DNA of 64,000 nucleotides from Collinsella aerofaciens (GTDB lineage Bacteria; Actinomycetota; Coriobacteriia; Coriobacteriales; Coriobacteriaceae), in assembly GCF_015557435.1 (NCBI RefSeq), contig NZ_JADNOH010000085.1:1-64000 (forward strand). Direction: 5' to 3'. Below are positions 41,848-50,604 of the stretch, piece by piece. The position numbers were made by a program, and so were the translations under genes. The notes under the pieces were generated by a model. It saw nothing but the letters and a program-made list of their open reading frames with translations. It was not told the origin of the DNA and did no database searches. Each line of letters begins with the position of its first letter. Positions within the stretch are counted from its first letter, which is position 1.

Positions 41848-43760
41848 AGGGCGTGGACTTTCGGCTCATCGTTGGGCTGCGGAATGGCACCTACCACGTT
41901 GTCGGCCAGCCAGTCCATCTCGACGATTTGCGTGCTCGGCAGCGGGGGAAAGCCCTCGATCTGCACCACGCCGTCTTGGCTATGGAGCTCGCCGCCAAAT
42001 GGATTGATGGAGCCCTCGACGATGCCATTGCGGAGGAGCTGAACAAGCTTGCGCGTCTGATAGGGCAGGCCCGGAGCGTAGCGAATGTCGATTACGCCCG
42101 AGCTCATACCATACCAGTAGTTGACGGCGCGAACCTGGCTATCGTCACTGGTCTCATCCCAGGTGCCATGCAGCAGGCTTCGCACGATAAGCTCGTAGTA
42201 TCGGCCCCAGTTCCATACCGGCATGGCAATGCCGACGACCTTGCCATCGACCAGGCGGTGGAGTCCGTAGGCCGTGGGGTCTTCGAGTGACTTTGACATG
42301 TCGGCGCCGGTCATGACGCTCACGCCTTCGCGGCACATGGCCTCGGCAAGACCGCCGGCGGGCACATCGCCCCAGGTGAGGATTACCTGCGCGCGAGGGT
42401 CGAGCAGCGAGGCGCCAATCGCAAAGGCGTTGATCTCGCTGAGTGCGCCTGAGGCGAAGACCGACGCGTGGTAACCGATGCGGTGGTTGTCCGCCATGCT
42501 GGCGGCAAGGGCGCCCAGCAGAAATTTTGCCTCGTACATCTTTCCAAAATACGAGCGCACGCTTTGGTGGGGAAGGCCGATAGAGCAGTTGAGGAACCGA
42601 ACCCGGGGATACTCAACGGCAGCCCTGAGCGTGTATTCCATCAGGCGGTGCGAGGTCGAGAAGATGACGTTTGCTCCATGTTTGACAGCCGTTTCCGCGG
42701 CGGCGTAGAACGCGTCCGGATTGTGGCAGTCCTCGAACGCCTCGGTGCGCACGATACCGCCAAAGTGCTCATCGAGATACTGACGCCCTTGGTCGTGCAG
42801 GCTGTCCCAGCTCGACGTCGCACAGGGGAACTCATGGATAAAGGCGATGCGCAGGGGGTTGGCCGCCGAATAGACGGTCTTGCCCATAAAGAAGTTGAGC
42901 ACACCGGAAGTGGACTTGGCGGGCGTCTCCTCCTCATCGACGCTCGGCGCTTCGACAAGATCGACCTTGTCCTCATTACTTTTGCCGGCAATGACCAGCT
43001 CGCGCCAGATCTTGCACAGGCGGTTTACGACGATGTCCGTCGGCGTGTCCAGCAGGCGGTCCTGGTTGTACACGTTGAGATAGACGAGCATGGCGTCGGC
43101 GGGCGTAATGTCCAGGTGGTCGCCGCCGGCGCGTAAGTAGGCGCGCTTAAAGAGCAGGAAGGTGTGGCGCAGGTAGTCGACCTTTTTCTGTGGCCACTTT
43201 TCGACAAGGTCCTGGCCGAGCATCTTGGCGAGCGTTCTATAGCTTCCCTCGCGCGAGAACTCAATCTCGTATAGGGGGCAGACGCGCCAAAACGCGCAGA
43301 ACTCGCCGTACAGGCGACTTTCGACGGAATCCCATGTGCCGGGGTAGAGGCGGGTGACCTTGGCCGAAACCGTCGGGGCGTCCAGGAATTTGAGGACGCT
43401 GACGCGCTTGTTGCCCTCCTGGACGTAGAACCGATGCATGAACTCGGTGACGATGATGGGGTCGCGATAGCCCTCGGTCACCTGGATGTCATAGAGGTTG
43501 GACCACTTGCGGGCGAACTCGGTGCTAAATGGCAACAGGGGCATAAAGTTGCACGAAAAGGCTGACTGACGGCCCTTGGTAACCGTGCCGACGACCATTT
43601 CGAGCGGAATGTCCCTTAGGCCGACGCTCTCTCGCTGACCTAAGGGGAGCTGGGCAACGAGGCTATCGAGGTCCGTAAGGTACGGGTGCTCGCTTTGGCT
43701 GATGGCGCGACGGCGTCCCTGCTCGCCGCGCTTGCGTGCTTGACGATAGGCCTCTTCCAT
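41844..43760 (-). CDS. Cytoplasmic ParB-like plus BMP/PnrA-type fusion protein
   Basis: This 638-residue protein has no signal peptide or lipobox. The N-terminal half contains a ParB/sulfiredoxin-like segment (VTEGYRDPIIVTEFMHRFYV and QEGNKRVSVLKFL, about residues 90-130) and a helical region. From about residue 302 (PLRIAFIHEFP) it matches the BMP/PnrA family, normally a secreted lipoprotein that binds nucleosides. The joined architecture points to an intracellular sensor rather than a transporter part. It is transcribed ahead of, and overlaps, the metallophosphoesterase. The function is unknown; nucleoside sensing is inference. Confidence 0.75.
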   Translation of the reverse strand: MEEAYRQARKRGEQGRRRAISQSEHPYLTDLDSLVAQLPLGQRESVGLRDIPLEMVVGTVTKGRQSAFSCNFMPLLPFSTEFARKWSNLYDIQVTEGYRDPIIVTEFMHRFYVQEGNKRVSVLKFLDAPTVSAKVTRLYPGTWDSVESRLYGEFCAFWRVCPLYEIEFSREGSYRTLAKMLGQDLVEKWPQKKVDYLRHTFLLFKRAYLRAGGDHLDITPADAMLVYLNVYNQDRLLDTPTDIVVNRLCKIWRELVIAGKSNEDKVDLVEAPSVDEEETPAKSTSGVLNFFMGKTVYSAANPLRIAFIHEFPCATSSWDSLHDQGRQYLDEHFGGIVRTEAFEDCHNPDAFYAAAETAVKHGANVIFSTSHRLMEYTLRAAVEYPRVRFLNCSIGLPHQSVRSYFGKMYEAKFLLGALAASMADNHRIGYHASVFASGALSEINAFAIGASLLDPRAQVILTWGDVPAGGLAEAMCREGVSVMTGADMSKSLEDPTAYGLHRLVDGKVVGIAMPVWNWGRYYELIVRSLLHGTWDETSDDSQVRAVNYWYGMSSGVIDIRYAPGLPYQTRKLVQLLRNGIVEGSINPFGGELHSQDGVVQIEGFPPLPSTQIVEMDWLADNVVGAIPQPNDEPKVHAL

Positions 43761-43815
43761 GGTGTCTACTCCCTTAGTCGTTTAAACAACGATATAAACC
43801 ATGGTACCACGATGC

Positions 43816-43855
43816 GAAACCACCACAAAGGTGCCTGTCCCCATTGTGGTAGTTC
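43816..43855. repeat. Hairpin repeat with GGGACAGGCACC loop, inverted copy
   Basis: The arms AAACCACCACAAA/ATTGTGGTAGTTC (imperfect) enclose GGTGCCTGTCCCC. It is the inverse of the repeat at 40935-40980. It lies between the 3' end of mscS and the start of the ParB-BMP gene. Confidence 0.7.
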
Positions 43856-43870
43856 ACCTTTATGGAGGTG

Positions 43871-44638
43871 TTAGGCGATGATGGGGGCGATGGCGCGGAT
43901 GCAGGCGTCGGCTGCCGTGAAAGTGGTGCTGTCGTCGCTGACGATAAAGATGATCTTGCCCTTGATGCCAAAGTCGCCGATTTCGCTAAAGAGCACGTAG
44001 GGCTCCTTGTCAAAGCCCGAGATGGGAAGCACGGCGGCCTTGGTGGCGTCGGTGAGCTCATCTGCCAACGCGTCCAGTGAAGCCCACTTGGACGTGTCCT
44101 TGACCGCGACGGGGACGGCTACGCGCCCAAAGGGCATCAAATGCACGAGCGTGTTCTTGGAGATGTTGGAGTTGGGGACGATGATGGTCTGCCCGCAGGC
44201 GTCCTCGATGGTCGTATGGCGCCAGGTGATGTCTTGGACCACGCCCGACACGCCGCCGACCTCGATATTGTCGCCGGGCTTGATGATGCCCATAAAGGTC
44301 ACCTGCATGCCGCCGATAAGGTTTGACAGCGTGTCCTGAAAGCCGAGCGAGATGGCGATGCCGCCGACGCCAAGAGCGGCAACGAGGGCGTTTGCGTTAA
44401 TGCCAAAGCAGTTGTCGAGGATAAAACTACCGCCGATCATCCAGATGACGGCGCGCGCGATGTTGATGAAGATGCTTGATGAAGGGAGTGGGTTATCGTC
44501 GCGGTTGAGCAGGTGGTACAGGGTCTTGGACGCGACCTTGGCGGCAACGGCGGTGCCGATGGCCAAGATACCTGCCCAGATGATGTTGTGGACCCATCGT
44601 TGTGCAAAGAAATGAAGAATTGGCTCAAACAATTCCAT
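43871..44638 (-). CDS. mscS: Small-conductance mechanosensitive channel (MscS family)
   Basis: MscS opens under membrane tension and releases solutes at osmotic downshock. The 255-residue product has three membrane helices. The third is the Gly/Ala-rich pore helix ALVAALGVGGIAISLGFQDT, and the beta domain has GDNIEVGGVSGVVQDI and the family signature IVPNSNISKN. The start MELFEP at 44638 follows AGGAGG by nine bases on the minus strand. An upstream in-frame ATG at 44656 would overlap that site. Confidence 0.92.
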   Translation of the reverse strand: MELFEPILHFFAQRWVHNIIWAGILAIGTAVAAKVASKTLYHLLNRDDNPLPSSSIFINIARAVIWMIGGSFILDNCFGINANALVAALGVGGIAISLGFQDTLSNLIGGMQVTFMGIIKPGDNIEVGGVSGVVQDITWRHTTIEDACGQTIIVPNSNISKNTLVHLMPFGRVAVPVAVKDTSKWASLDALADELTDATKAAVLPISGFDKEPYVLFSEIGDFGIKGKIIFIVSDDSTTFTAADACIRAIAPIIA

Positions 44639-44816
44639 GTAGGGAAACCTCCTCATGATCGTTCAACCATGATACCCAACAAGAAGCCCGTCCGATCACA
44701 TCGGACGAGCCGATAACTTGAGAAGGGGTGGCCGCAGCGGCGTAGGCTGGGGCACCGGTGAGCGCACCGGCGAGAAGTGCGGCGGTCAAAGCGAGACGTG
44801 GAAGAGATCTTCTCAT
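44625..44816 (-). CDS. Possible small secreted peptide
   Basis: This 63-codon frame starts with a convincing signal peptide: Arg-Arg, a hydrophobic run LALTAALLAGALTGAPAYA and an Ala-x-Ala cleavage site. AAGGAAA lies at the right distance. The mature part would be only about 38 residues, and a hairpin that looks like a terminator (CGTCCGAT/ATCGGACG, 44689-44707) lies inside it. The frame ends 14 bases into mscS. It may be a real small exported peptide or the remains of a larger secreted protein. Confidence 0.4.
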   Translation of the reverse strand: MRRSLPRLALTAALLAGALTGAPAYAAAATPSQVIGSSDVIGRASCWVSWLNDHEEVSLHGIV

Positions 44817-44879
44817 GGCAGTTTCCTTAGTTCTTAACCAGTGGTCCCTGCTGACGCTGGATTATCGACATAATATGCG

Positions 44880-44919
44880 AAAACCGCCGCAAGGGCGCCT
44901 GTCCCTTTGCGGCGGTTTT
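44880..44919. repeat. Hairpin repeat with GCCTGTCCC loop
   Basis: Perfect 13-bp arms AAAACCGCCGCAA/TTGCGGCGGTTTT enclose GGGCGCCTGTCCCT. It is the same loop family as 7029 and 40935, with new arms. Confidence 0.75.
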
Positions 44920-44935
44920 GACGTTTGCGCAGATA

Positions 44936-44975
44936 AAACCTGCCAAAATAAACCTTTCCCTCTTTGGCAGGTTTT
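44936..44975. repeat. Hairpin repeat with CCTGCCAAA arms
   Basis: Perfect 13-bp arms AAAACCTGCCAAA/TTTGGCAGGTTTT. It is the inverse of the copy at 7029-7065 and overlaps the stop codon of the ABC ATPase gene. On the minus strand it may terminate that operon. Confidence 0.75.
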
Positions 44976-45768
44976 AGCTCAGCAGCATGCGGTCGTTGGC
45001 GAGCTCGCCGCCCGAGACCTCCTCGAACTTCTGCAACAGGTCGGCGACGGTGAGCGACTTCTTCTCGTCGCCTGCCACGTCGTAGATTACGTGGCCTTCG
45101 TGCATCATGATCAGACGGTTGCCCAGACGAATGGCGTCGTTCATGTTGTGCGTGACCATGAGCGTGGTCAGGTGGTTCTCGTCGACGATCTCCTCGGTCA
45201 GGTTGAGCACCTTCGAAGCCGTCTTGGGGTCGAGGGCCGCGGTGTGCTCGTCGAGCAGCAGCAGGCGCGGCTTGGTGAGTGTGGCCATCAGCAGGGTGAG
45301 TGCCTGGCGCTGGCCGCCCGAGAGCAGGCCGACCTTGGCGTTGAGGCGCGTGTCCAGACCGAGGTCCAAGCGCTTGAGCAGCTCAACGTACTCGTCCTTT
45401 TCGGCCTTGGTGACGCCCCACGAAAGACCGCGACGCTGGCCGCGGCGCTTGGCGAGGGCCAGGTTCTCGGCAATTTGCATGTCCGCTGCGGTGCCGCGCA
45501 TGGGATCCTGGAACACTCGGCCCAGGTACTTGGCGCGCTGCGACTCGCTCAGACGCGAGATATCGTTGCCGTCGAGCTCAATAACGCCCGAATCGAGCGG
45601 ATACACGCCGGCAATCATGTTGAGCAGCGTGGACTTGCCGGCGCCGTTGCCGCCGATCACGGTCACAAAGTCGCCGTCGTTAAGGGTGAGGTCGACGCCG
45701 GTGAGTGCGCGCTTCTCGGTGACGGTGCCCTTGTTAAAGGTCTTTTTGACGTGCGAGAGCTTAAGCAT
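44974..45768 (-). CDS. ABC transporter ATPase of a TrpX/DUF534-type uptake system
   Basis: This 264-residue ATPase has Walker A GGNGAGKST, the Q-loop FQDPMRGT, signature LLSGGQRQALTLL, Walker B LLLLDEHTAALDP and switch His in VTHNMNDA. The Walker B Glu is followed by His rather than Pro, as in this transporter group. The start at 45768 (MLKLSHVKK) overlaps the permease by 8 bp; ATG 45777 is the alternative. It works with the permease and binding lipoprotein encoded just upstream. Confidence 0.9.
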   Translation of the reverse strand: MLKLSHVKKTFNKGTVTEKRALTGVDLTLNDGDFVTVIGGNGAGKSTLLNMIAGVYPLDSGVIELDGNDISRLSESQRAKYLGRVFQDPMRGTAADMQIAENLALAKRRGQRRGLSWGVTKAEKDEYVELLKRLDLGLDTRLNAKVGLLSGGQRQALTLLMATLTKPRLLLLDEHTAALDPKTASKVLNLTEEIVDENHLTTLMVTHNMNDAIRLGNRLIMMHEGHVIYDVAGDEKKSLTVADLLQKFEEVSGGELANDRMLLS

Positions 45769-46684
45769 CTGCCTCATCCCCCTTCGTGTAGGAGCTGCGG
45801 AGCTTATAGCGCTCCCAAACCACGGGCACGCACAGGGCCACGGCAACAATCACGGCGGAGAGCAGCTTCATGTCGTTGGCATCCATGCCCAGCTGCAGCA
45901 CGATGGCGCGAATGAGGAAGTACACCACGGAGCCAAAGACGGCAGAGGCAAGACGGACGCTAAACTGCGTCAGACCGCCGGGCAGCAGGCGGCCGAGCAC
46001 CTCGCCGATAACAATGGCGGCAAGACCGATAACGATGGCGCCGGTGCCCATACCGATATCGGCATACTTCTGGCTCTGGCAGATGAGCGCACCCGAAAGG
46101 CCGATAAGGGCGTTGGAGAGCACGAGGGCGATCATCTTGGTGGAGTTGGTGTTGACGCCCAGGGCGCGGATCATGTACTCGTTGTTGCCGGTGGCGCGCA
46201 GCGCCGAACCGATCTCGGTGCCAAAGAACCAGTACAGGATGGCGACGATGGCCACGGCCAGCACAATGCCCAGGATGATGGCAACGGTGGACTGCGGCAG
46301 GCCCGTCATGTGGCTGACAGACGAGAAGATGGTGCCCTTGGCAAGGATGGGCGTGTTGGACTTACCCATGATGCGCAGGTTGATGGACCACAGGCTGATC
46401 TGCGTAAGGATTCCGGCGAGGATTGCGGGAATCTCAAAGACGGTGGTCAAGATGCCCGTGACGGCGCCGGCGATGGCGCCGGCGCACATGCCAGCCAGTA
46501 CGGCGAGCAAGGGGTCGACGTTATTGTTGACGATGAGCACGGCGCAAACGCAGCCGCCGAGGGCAAAGCTGCCGTCGCAGGTCATATCGGGGATGTCGAG
46601 CAGGCGGAACGTGATAAACACGCCGAGCACCATAATGCCCCAGAGGACGCCCTGCGAAATGGCGCCCTGCAATGCAATGAGCAT
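45761..46684 (-). CDS. ABC transporter permease (BPD_transp_2, TrpX-associated type)
   Basis: This 307-residue membrane protein has about eight to nine helices and the N-terminus MLIALQGAISQGVLWGIMVL. The DMTCDGSFALGG and ALRATGNNEYMIRALG segments are typical of permeases paired with DUF534-type binding proteins. It is separated from the binding-protein gene by 204 bp holding a hairpin and overlaps the ATPase gene. AGGAGG precedes the start. The substrate is unknown; members have been linked to tryptophan or other aromatic amino acids. Confidence 0.88.
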   Translation of the reverse strand: MLIALQGAISQGVLWGIMVLGVFITFRLLDIPDMTCDGSFALGGCVCAVLIVNNNVDPLLAVLAGMCAGAIAGAVTGILTTVFEIPAILAGILTQISLWSINLRIMGKSNTPILAKGTIFSSVSHMTGLPQSTVAIILGIVLAVAIVAILYWFFGTEIGSALRATGNNEYMIRALGVNTNSTKMIALVLSNALIGLSGALICQSQKYADIGMGTGAIVIGLAAIVIGEVLGRLLPGGLTQFSVRLASAVFGSVVYFLIRAIVLQLGMDANDMKLLSAVIVAVALCVPVVWERYKLRSSYTKGDEADA

Positions 46685-46788
46685 GCTTCATACCTCCTAG
46701 GATAGGGTGGACACGTGATTTTCCATAATAGCGGTAACACTGCATAAAAGAGCTGCGGACGGATGTTTTGTCTCATCCGAAACAAGCA

Positions 46789-46817
46789 GGGCGAACGCCG
46801 GTCTATAGCGTTCGCCC
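46789..46817 (-). terminator. Read-through hairpin between binding protein and permease genes
   Basis: A perfect 10-bp stem, GGGCGAACGC/GCGTTCGCCC, without a T run. It probably stabilises the binding-protein mRNA and lowers expression of the membrane genes. Confidence 0.6.
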
Positions 46818-46888
46818 CTGTGGCTCAGATATTGAATAACGCGGCTATGGCACGAGCGCGGGCTCTAGATGCATTGCCACGCATGACG

Positions 46889-47869
46889 CTACGCGTCCAG
46901 AGCGGAAAGGTCGATACCCAGAGCCTCGGCCATCTCGTCGTTCTTGACGACGACCAGGTCCTTGCTCGAGAGATGCTTGATCGGCATATCCTCGGGCTTG
47001 GCCTCGCCCTTCAGGATCTTGACGGCCATCTCGCCTGCGGCGTAGCCCAGGTCCTCGTAGTTGATGGAGAGGGTGAACACGCCGCCGGCCTTGCACATGC
47101 CCTCCTCGCCGGTCACGAAGGGGAGCTTGTTCTCCTTGCAAATCTGGCCGACCTGCGAAGCACCCGCGGCGATGGTGTTGTCGGTGGGGGAGTACAGCGC
47201 GTCGACCTTGCCCACGGCAGACTCGACGACGGACTGGATCTCGTTGGAGCTCGAGACGGTAAAGTCGGTGTAGTCGAGGCCCAGCTTGTCGAGTTCCTTC
47301 TTGGCGGCCTTGATCTGGACGTCGGAGTTGGACTCGGCGGTGCAGTAGAGCAGGCCGACCTTCTTAACGTCGGGCAGGACCTTCTGCATCATCTCGAGCT
47401 GCTCGGCGACCGGGGTGAGGTCGGAAGCGCCCGTGACGTTGGTGCCGGGCTTGTCGTTGTCCTGGACCAGGCCGGAAGCGGCGTAGTCGGTGATGGCGCA
47501 GCCAACGATGGGGATATCGGCGGTGGCGCCGGCGGCAGCCTGCGCGGCGGGCGTAGCGATGGCATAGATCAGGTTGACGCCGTCGCCTACGAACTTGTCG
47601 GCAATGGACTTACACGTGGACTGGTCGTTCTGGGCGTTCTTCTGGTCGATCTTGACCTTGAGACCGCTCTTCTTGATGGCCTTGACGAAGCCGTCGTTGG
47701 CGGCATCGAGCGCGGAGTGCTCGGTGAGCTGCAGAACGCCGATGGTGTAGTCGGAACCGGCGGCAGCGGAGCCGGAACCAGAGTTGCCGCCGCATCCGGC
47801 GAGCGGAGCGAGCGCGAGCAGGCCAGCGGAGACAAGAAGGCTCCTGCGGCTGATGGTGATGTCCTTCAT
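46889..47869 (-). CDS. ABC substrate-binding lipoprotein (TrpX/DUF534 family)
   Basis: This 326-residue exported lipoprotein has twin Arg near the start (SRRSLLVSAG), a hydrophobic stretch and a lipobox with the lipidated Cys at LAGCGG (about residue 26), then a Gly/Ser linker. The mature part has the family segments IGVLQLTEHSALD, IYAIATPAAQAA and GLLYCTAESNSD. It captures the ligand outside the cell and hands it to the downstream permease. A good promoter precedes it and no amino-acid-specific leader was recognised. Confidence 0.9.
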   Translation of the reverse strand: MKDITISRRSLLVSAGLLALAPLAGCGGNSGSGSAAAGSDYTIGVLQLTEHSALDAANDGFVKAIKKSGLKVKIDQKNAQNDQSTCKSIADKFVGDGVNLIYAIATPAAQAAAGATADIPIVGCAITDYAASGLVQDNDKPGTNVTGASDLTPVAEQLEMMQKVLPDVKKVGLLYCTAESNSDVQIKAAKKELDKLGLDYTDFTVSSSNEIQSVVESAVGKVDALYSPTDNTIAAGASQVGQICKENKLPFVTGEEGMCKAGGVFTLSINYEDLGYAAGEMAVKILKGEAKPEDMPIKHLSSKDLVVVKNDEMAEALGIDLSALDA

Positions 47870-47932
47870 ATCATTACCCCCAGTATAAAAATGGCTGGAA
47901 ACACTGCACTAGGAAAAAGTGCAAGTGGGACT

Positions 47933-47960
47933 ATAGTAACGCCGATGCCCATTTTTACAA
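47933..47960 (-). promoter_or_regulatory. Promoter of the TrpX-type ABC operon
   Basis: On the minus strand TTGTAA (47955-47960) and TACTAT (47933-47938) are separated by 16 bp, about 64 bp before the start codon. Confidence 0.65.
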
Positions 47961-48028
47961 CATCCTGGCGCGTTTTTTAATACTGAACCGGATGGGCGGT
48001 GCTGAGGAACGACGGACGGTAACGGGGC

Positions 48029-48817
48029 TTACGCTGCGGGCGCGGGGCTGTCTTCTTCGTCTAGCGCGGCAAAGAGTTTCTTGCCGTCGAGCAAACGCGT
48101 GCTGACGTTTCTCATGCGGCTGACCTCAACGGTGCGCAGGGTGTCGTCGGCGCCTCGGGCGTCGTAGACCGTTCCCAGCAGATACGAGACGCCATCGCGC
48201 TGCCTGATGGCAAAGGGCCGGACCGTCATCCGCACCACCTCGATTTCGCCCCGGGTCAGGACATTTGTGATATCAAAGCTGACAGTTGTTCCATGGTCGA
48301 TGGCCTGTTCGACGAGCTCGCACGTGTCGATACGCTTGGCGTGCGGATGCGTTGCCTTGACGGGCGCGTCGTTGGCGGCCGGTGCCGGTTCGGGCATATC
48401 GAGATAATCGCGAACATCGGCGCTCGCCATGGCGACCAGGTGCTGTGCCATGCTCTTTCGAATGGCTATGGGCGTCGATCGGTTGCGCATGACCATGCCG
48501 TGGAGCCGTATGATCTCTTCGTCAGCAAGCGGGCGGGTGAGGAGCCGATAGCCCACGCCGCGTTTATAGTCGATTTCGTATCCGGCGTGACGAAGTGCGG
48601 ATATCGAGGTATAGATGCTGCGGCGTGCTGCCGAGATGGGCATGCGGGCGGGGTCGTCGGGATGGGCGAGGAGCTCGACCAGCTCGTCGGAAAGCAGCGC
48701 CTTGTCCTCGCCGGTGTTCTCGCTCAAGAGCTGCAGGATGCGTACGGCGCGATAGGCTGCCATCGAGGCGGAGCCCCTGGTCGTGGTCTCGTAGTTTTCA
48801 ACAACGGCTTCGGTCAT
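48029..48817 (-). CDS. WYL-domain transcriptional regulator
   Basis: This 262-residue regulator has an N-terminal winged helix-turn-helix (ILQLLSENT to IYTSISALRHAGYEIDYKRGVGYRL, about residues 25-95). A C-terminal WYL domain (about 165-250) has VRPFAIRQRDGVSYLLGTVY; WYL domains sense ligands such as nucleic acids or nucleotides. The ATG at 48817 follows AAGGA by about eleven bases; a GTG at 48826 lies too close. It lies 160 bp upstream of the ABC operon and might control it, but this is only position. Confidence 0.85.
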   Translation of the reverse strand: MTEAVVENYETTTRGSASMAAYRAVRILQLLSENTGEDKALLSDELVELLAHPDDPARMPISAARRSIYTSISALRHAGYEIDYKRGVGYRLLTRPLADEEIIRLHGMVMRNRSTPIAIRKSMAQHLVAMASADVRDYLDMPEPAPAANDAPVKATHPHAKRIDTCELVEQAIDHGTTVSFDITNVLTRGEIEVVRMTVRPFAIRQRDGVSYLLGTVYDARGADDTLRTVEVSRMRNVSTRLLDGKKLFAALDEEDSPAPAA

Positions 48818-48991
48818 AGCGCCCACGTCCTTTCCTTTTTTGGTGATGGCAGATCAGAGCCTAGGGCGCGGAGCCTGGCCAAGGACGCGTGACGCCTTGG
48901 ACGGTCGATGGTTGCCGGCAAACGGCGGGTCGAGTTTTCAACAACCCTGCCTAACTGACCAAAACCTTGCCAAAAGCTTGACGGATGCTGT

Positions 48992-49024
48992 TGAAAAAGC
49001 GCCCCTCGGCTTGCCGAGAGGCGC
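48992..49024 (-). terminator. Intrinsic terminator after asnS
   Basis: On the minus strand the perfect stem AGCGCCTCTCGG/CCGAGGGGCGCT (one G-T pair) is followed by TTTTTC. Confidence 0.9.
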
Positions 49025-49065
49025 TGGCGTGATGCACTGGAACGCGTTTGTTGGCGCTATGGCGA

Positions 49066-50469
49066 TTAGAAGTCGGCGTTACCCACGGTACGAGGGTGCG
49101 GCAGGACGTCGCGGATATTGCCCACGCCGGTGAGGTACATCACCAAGCGCTCGAAGCCCAGACCGTAGCCGGCGTGCTTGCAGGAACCGTAGCGGCGCAG
49201 GTCAAGGTAGTACTTGTACTGCTCGGGATTCATACCCAGGTCTTTGATGCGGGCCTCGAGCAGATCCAGGCGCTCCTCGCGCTGGGAGCCGCCGATAATC
49301 TCGCCGATACCGGGAACCAGGCAGTCGGCGGCGGCGACGGTCTTGCCGTCCTCGTTCAGGCGCATGTAGAAGGCCTTGATCTCGGCCGGGTAGTCGGTTA
49401 CGAAGGTCGGGCGCTTAAAGTGCTCCTCGGTCAGGAAACGCTCGTGCTCGGTCTGCAGGTCGATGCCCCAGCTGACGGGGTAGTCGAACTTGTGGCCCGC
49501 AGCAACTGCCTGCTCCAGGATCTCGACGGCCTCGGTATAGGTGACGCGGGCAAAGTCGGAGTTAGCGACATGGTCCAGGCGCTCGAGCAGGCCCTTGTCC
49601 ACAAACTTGTTGAGCATATTGAGCTCGTCGGGGCAGGTGGCCATAACGTCCTTAAGGACGTACTTGAGCATAGCCTCGGCGTTATCCATGTAGTCGTTGA
49701 GGTCGGCGAAGGCCATCTCGGGCTCAATCATCCAAAACTCGGCGGCGTGGCGCGTGGTGTTGGAGTTCTCGGCGCGGAAGGTGGGACCAAAGGTGTACAC
49801 ATCTCCAAAGGCCGTGGCGAAGTTCTCGGCGTTGAGCTGACCGGACACGGTAAGGCTCGCGTGCTTGCCAAAGAAGTCCTGACTCCAGTCGACCTCGCCG
49901 GCTTCGGTCAGGGGCGGGTTTTTGGGGTCGAGCGTGGTCACGCGGAACATCTCGCCGGCGCCCTCGCAGTCACTCGTGGTGATGATGGGGGTGTTGACGT
50001 AGACAAAGCCCTGCTCCTGGAAGAAGCGGTGGATAGCGGCAGCTGCGACAGAGCGGATGCGGAACACGGCGCGGAACAGGTTGGTGCGCGGACGCAGGTG
50101 CTGCTGGGTGCGCAGGAACTCGACGGTTGCGCGCTTCTTCTGCAGCGGGTAATCCGGGGCGCTGACGCCCTCGACCTCGATGGAGGTGGCAGAAAGCTCG
50201 AAGGGCTGGGGCGCATCGGGGGTCAGTTTGACGGTGCCGGTGCAGATGAGGGCGGCCGAGACGTTTTGATGGGCGATCTCGTCGTAGTTGTCGAGCGCCT
50301 CGCGGTTCATGACGACCTGCAGGTCGCGGAAGCAGCTGCCGTCGTTGAGTGTAACGAAGCCAAAGTTCTTCATGTCGCGGACGGACTTGACCCAGCCGGC
50401 AACGGTGACGGTCTGGCCACCGAGCGACTCGGCATCGGCATAGAGCTGCGCGATTTTGGTGCGGTTCAC
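49066..50469 (-). CDS. asnS: Asparaginyl-tRNA synthetase
   Basis: This class II enzyme charges tRNA-Asn. The 467-residue product has the N-terminal OB fold ([20 protein letters not shown]), the motif 2 region ([25 protein letters not shown]) and motif 3 ([16 protein letters not shown]). I chose GTG at 50469 (VNRTKIAQL), which fits the family N-terminus and follows GGGAGGA by three bases. ATG 50481 or 50517 would add residues with no family support. Confidence 0.95.
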   Translation of the reverse strand: MNRTKIAQLYADAESLGGQTVTVAGWVKSVRDMKNFGFVTLNDGSCFRDLQVVMNREALDNYDEIAHQNVSAALICTGTVKLTPDAPQPFELSATSIEVEGVSAPDYPLQKKRATVEFLRTQQHLRPRTNLFRAVFRIRSVAAAAIHRFFQEQGFVYVNTPIITTSDCEGAGEMFRVTTLDPKNPPLTEAGEVDWSQDFFGKHASLTVSGQLNAENFATAFGDVYTFGPTFRAENSNTTRHAAEFWMIEPEMAFADLNDYMDNAEAMLKYVLKDVMATCPDELNMLNKFVDKGLLERLDHVANSDFARVTYTEAVEILEQAVAAGHKFDYPVSWGIDLQTEHERFLTEEHFKRPTFVTDYPAEIKAFYMRLNEDGKTVAAADCLVPGIGEIIGGSQREERLDLLEARIKDLGMNPEQYKYYLDLRRYGSCKHAGYGLGFERLVMYLTGVGNIRDVLPHPRTVGNADF

Positions 50470-50604
50470 GTATCCTCCCATAACGGTTGTACGGATTATT
50501 TCCAAACAGTTAACCATTCTAACCCGCGAGCGGGGCGTAGCAAAACGTCAGGTGTGATGTATGGGCGTGACGTGGGCACCGCGCAAGCGTCGATTTTGCG
50601 GTGC

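Noticed and set aside
41176-42290. Plus-strand frames opposite the metallophosphoesterase and ParB-BMP genes
   Set aside because: No ribosome site or domain; the minus-strand genes carry clear motifs and overlap by the normal start/stop pattern.
45107-46705. Plus-strand frame of 532 codons opposite the ABC ATPase and permease
   Set aside because: It is antisense to two clear transporter genes, with a Gly/Asp/His-rich composition that arises from the reverse complement.
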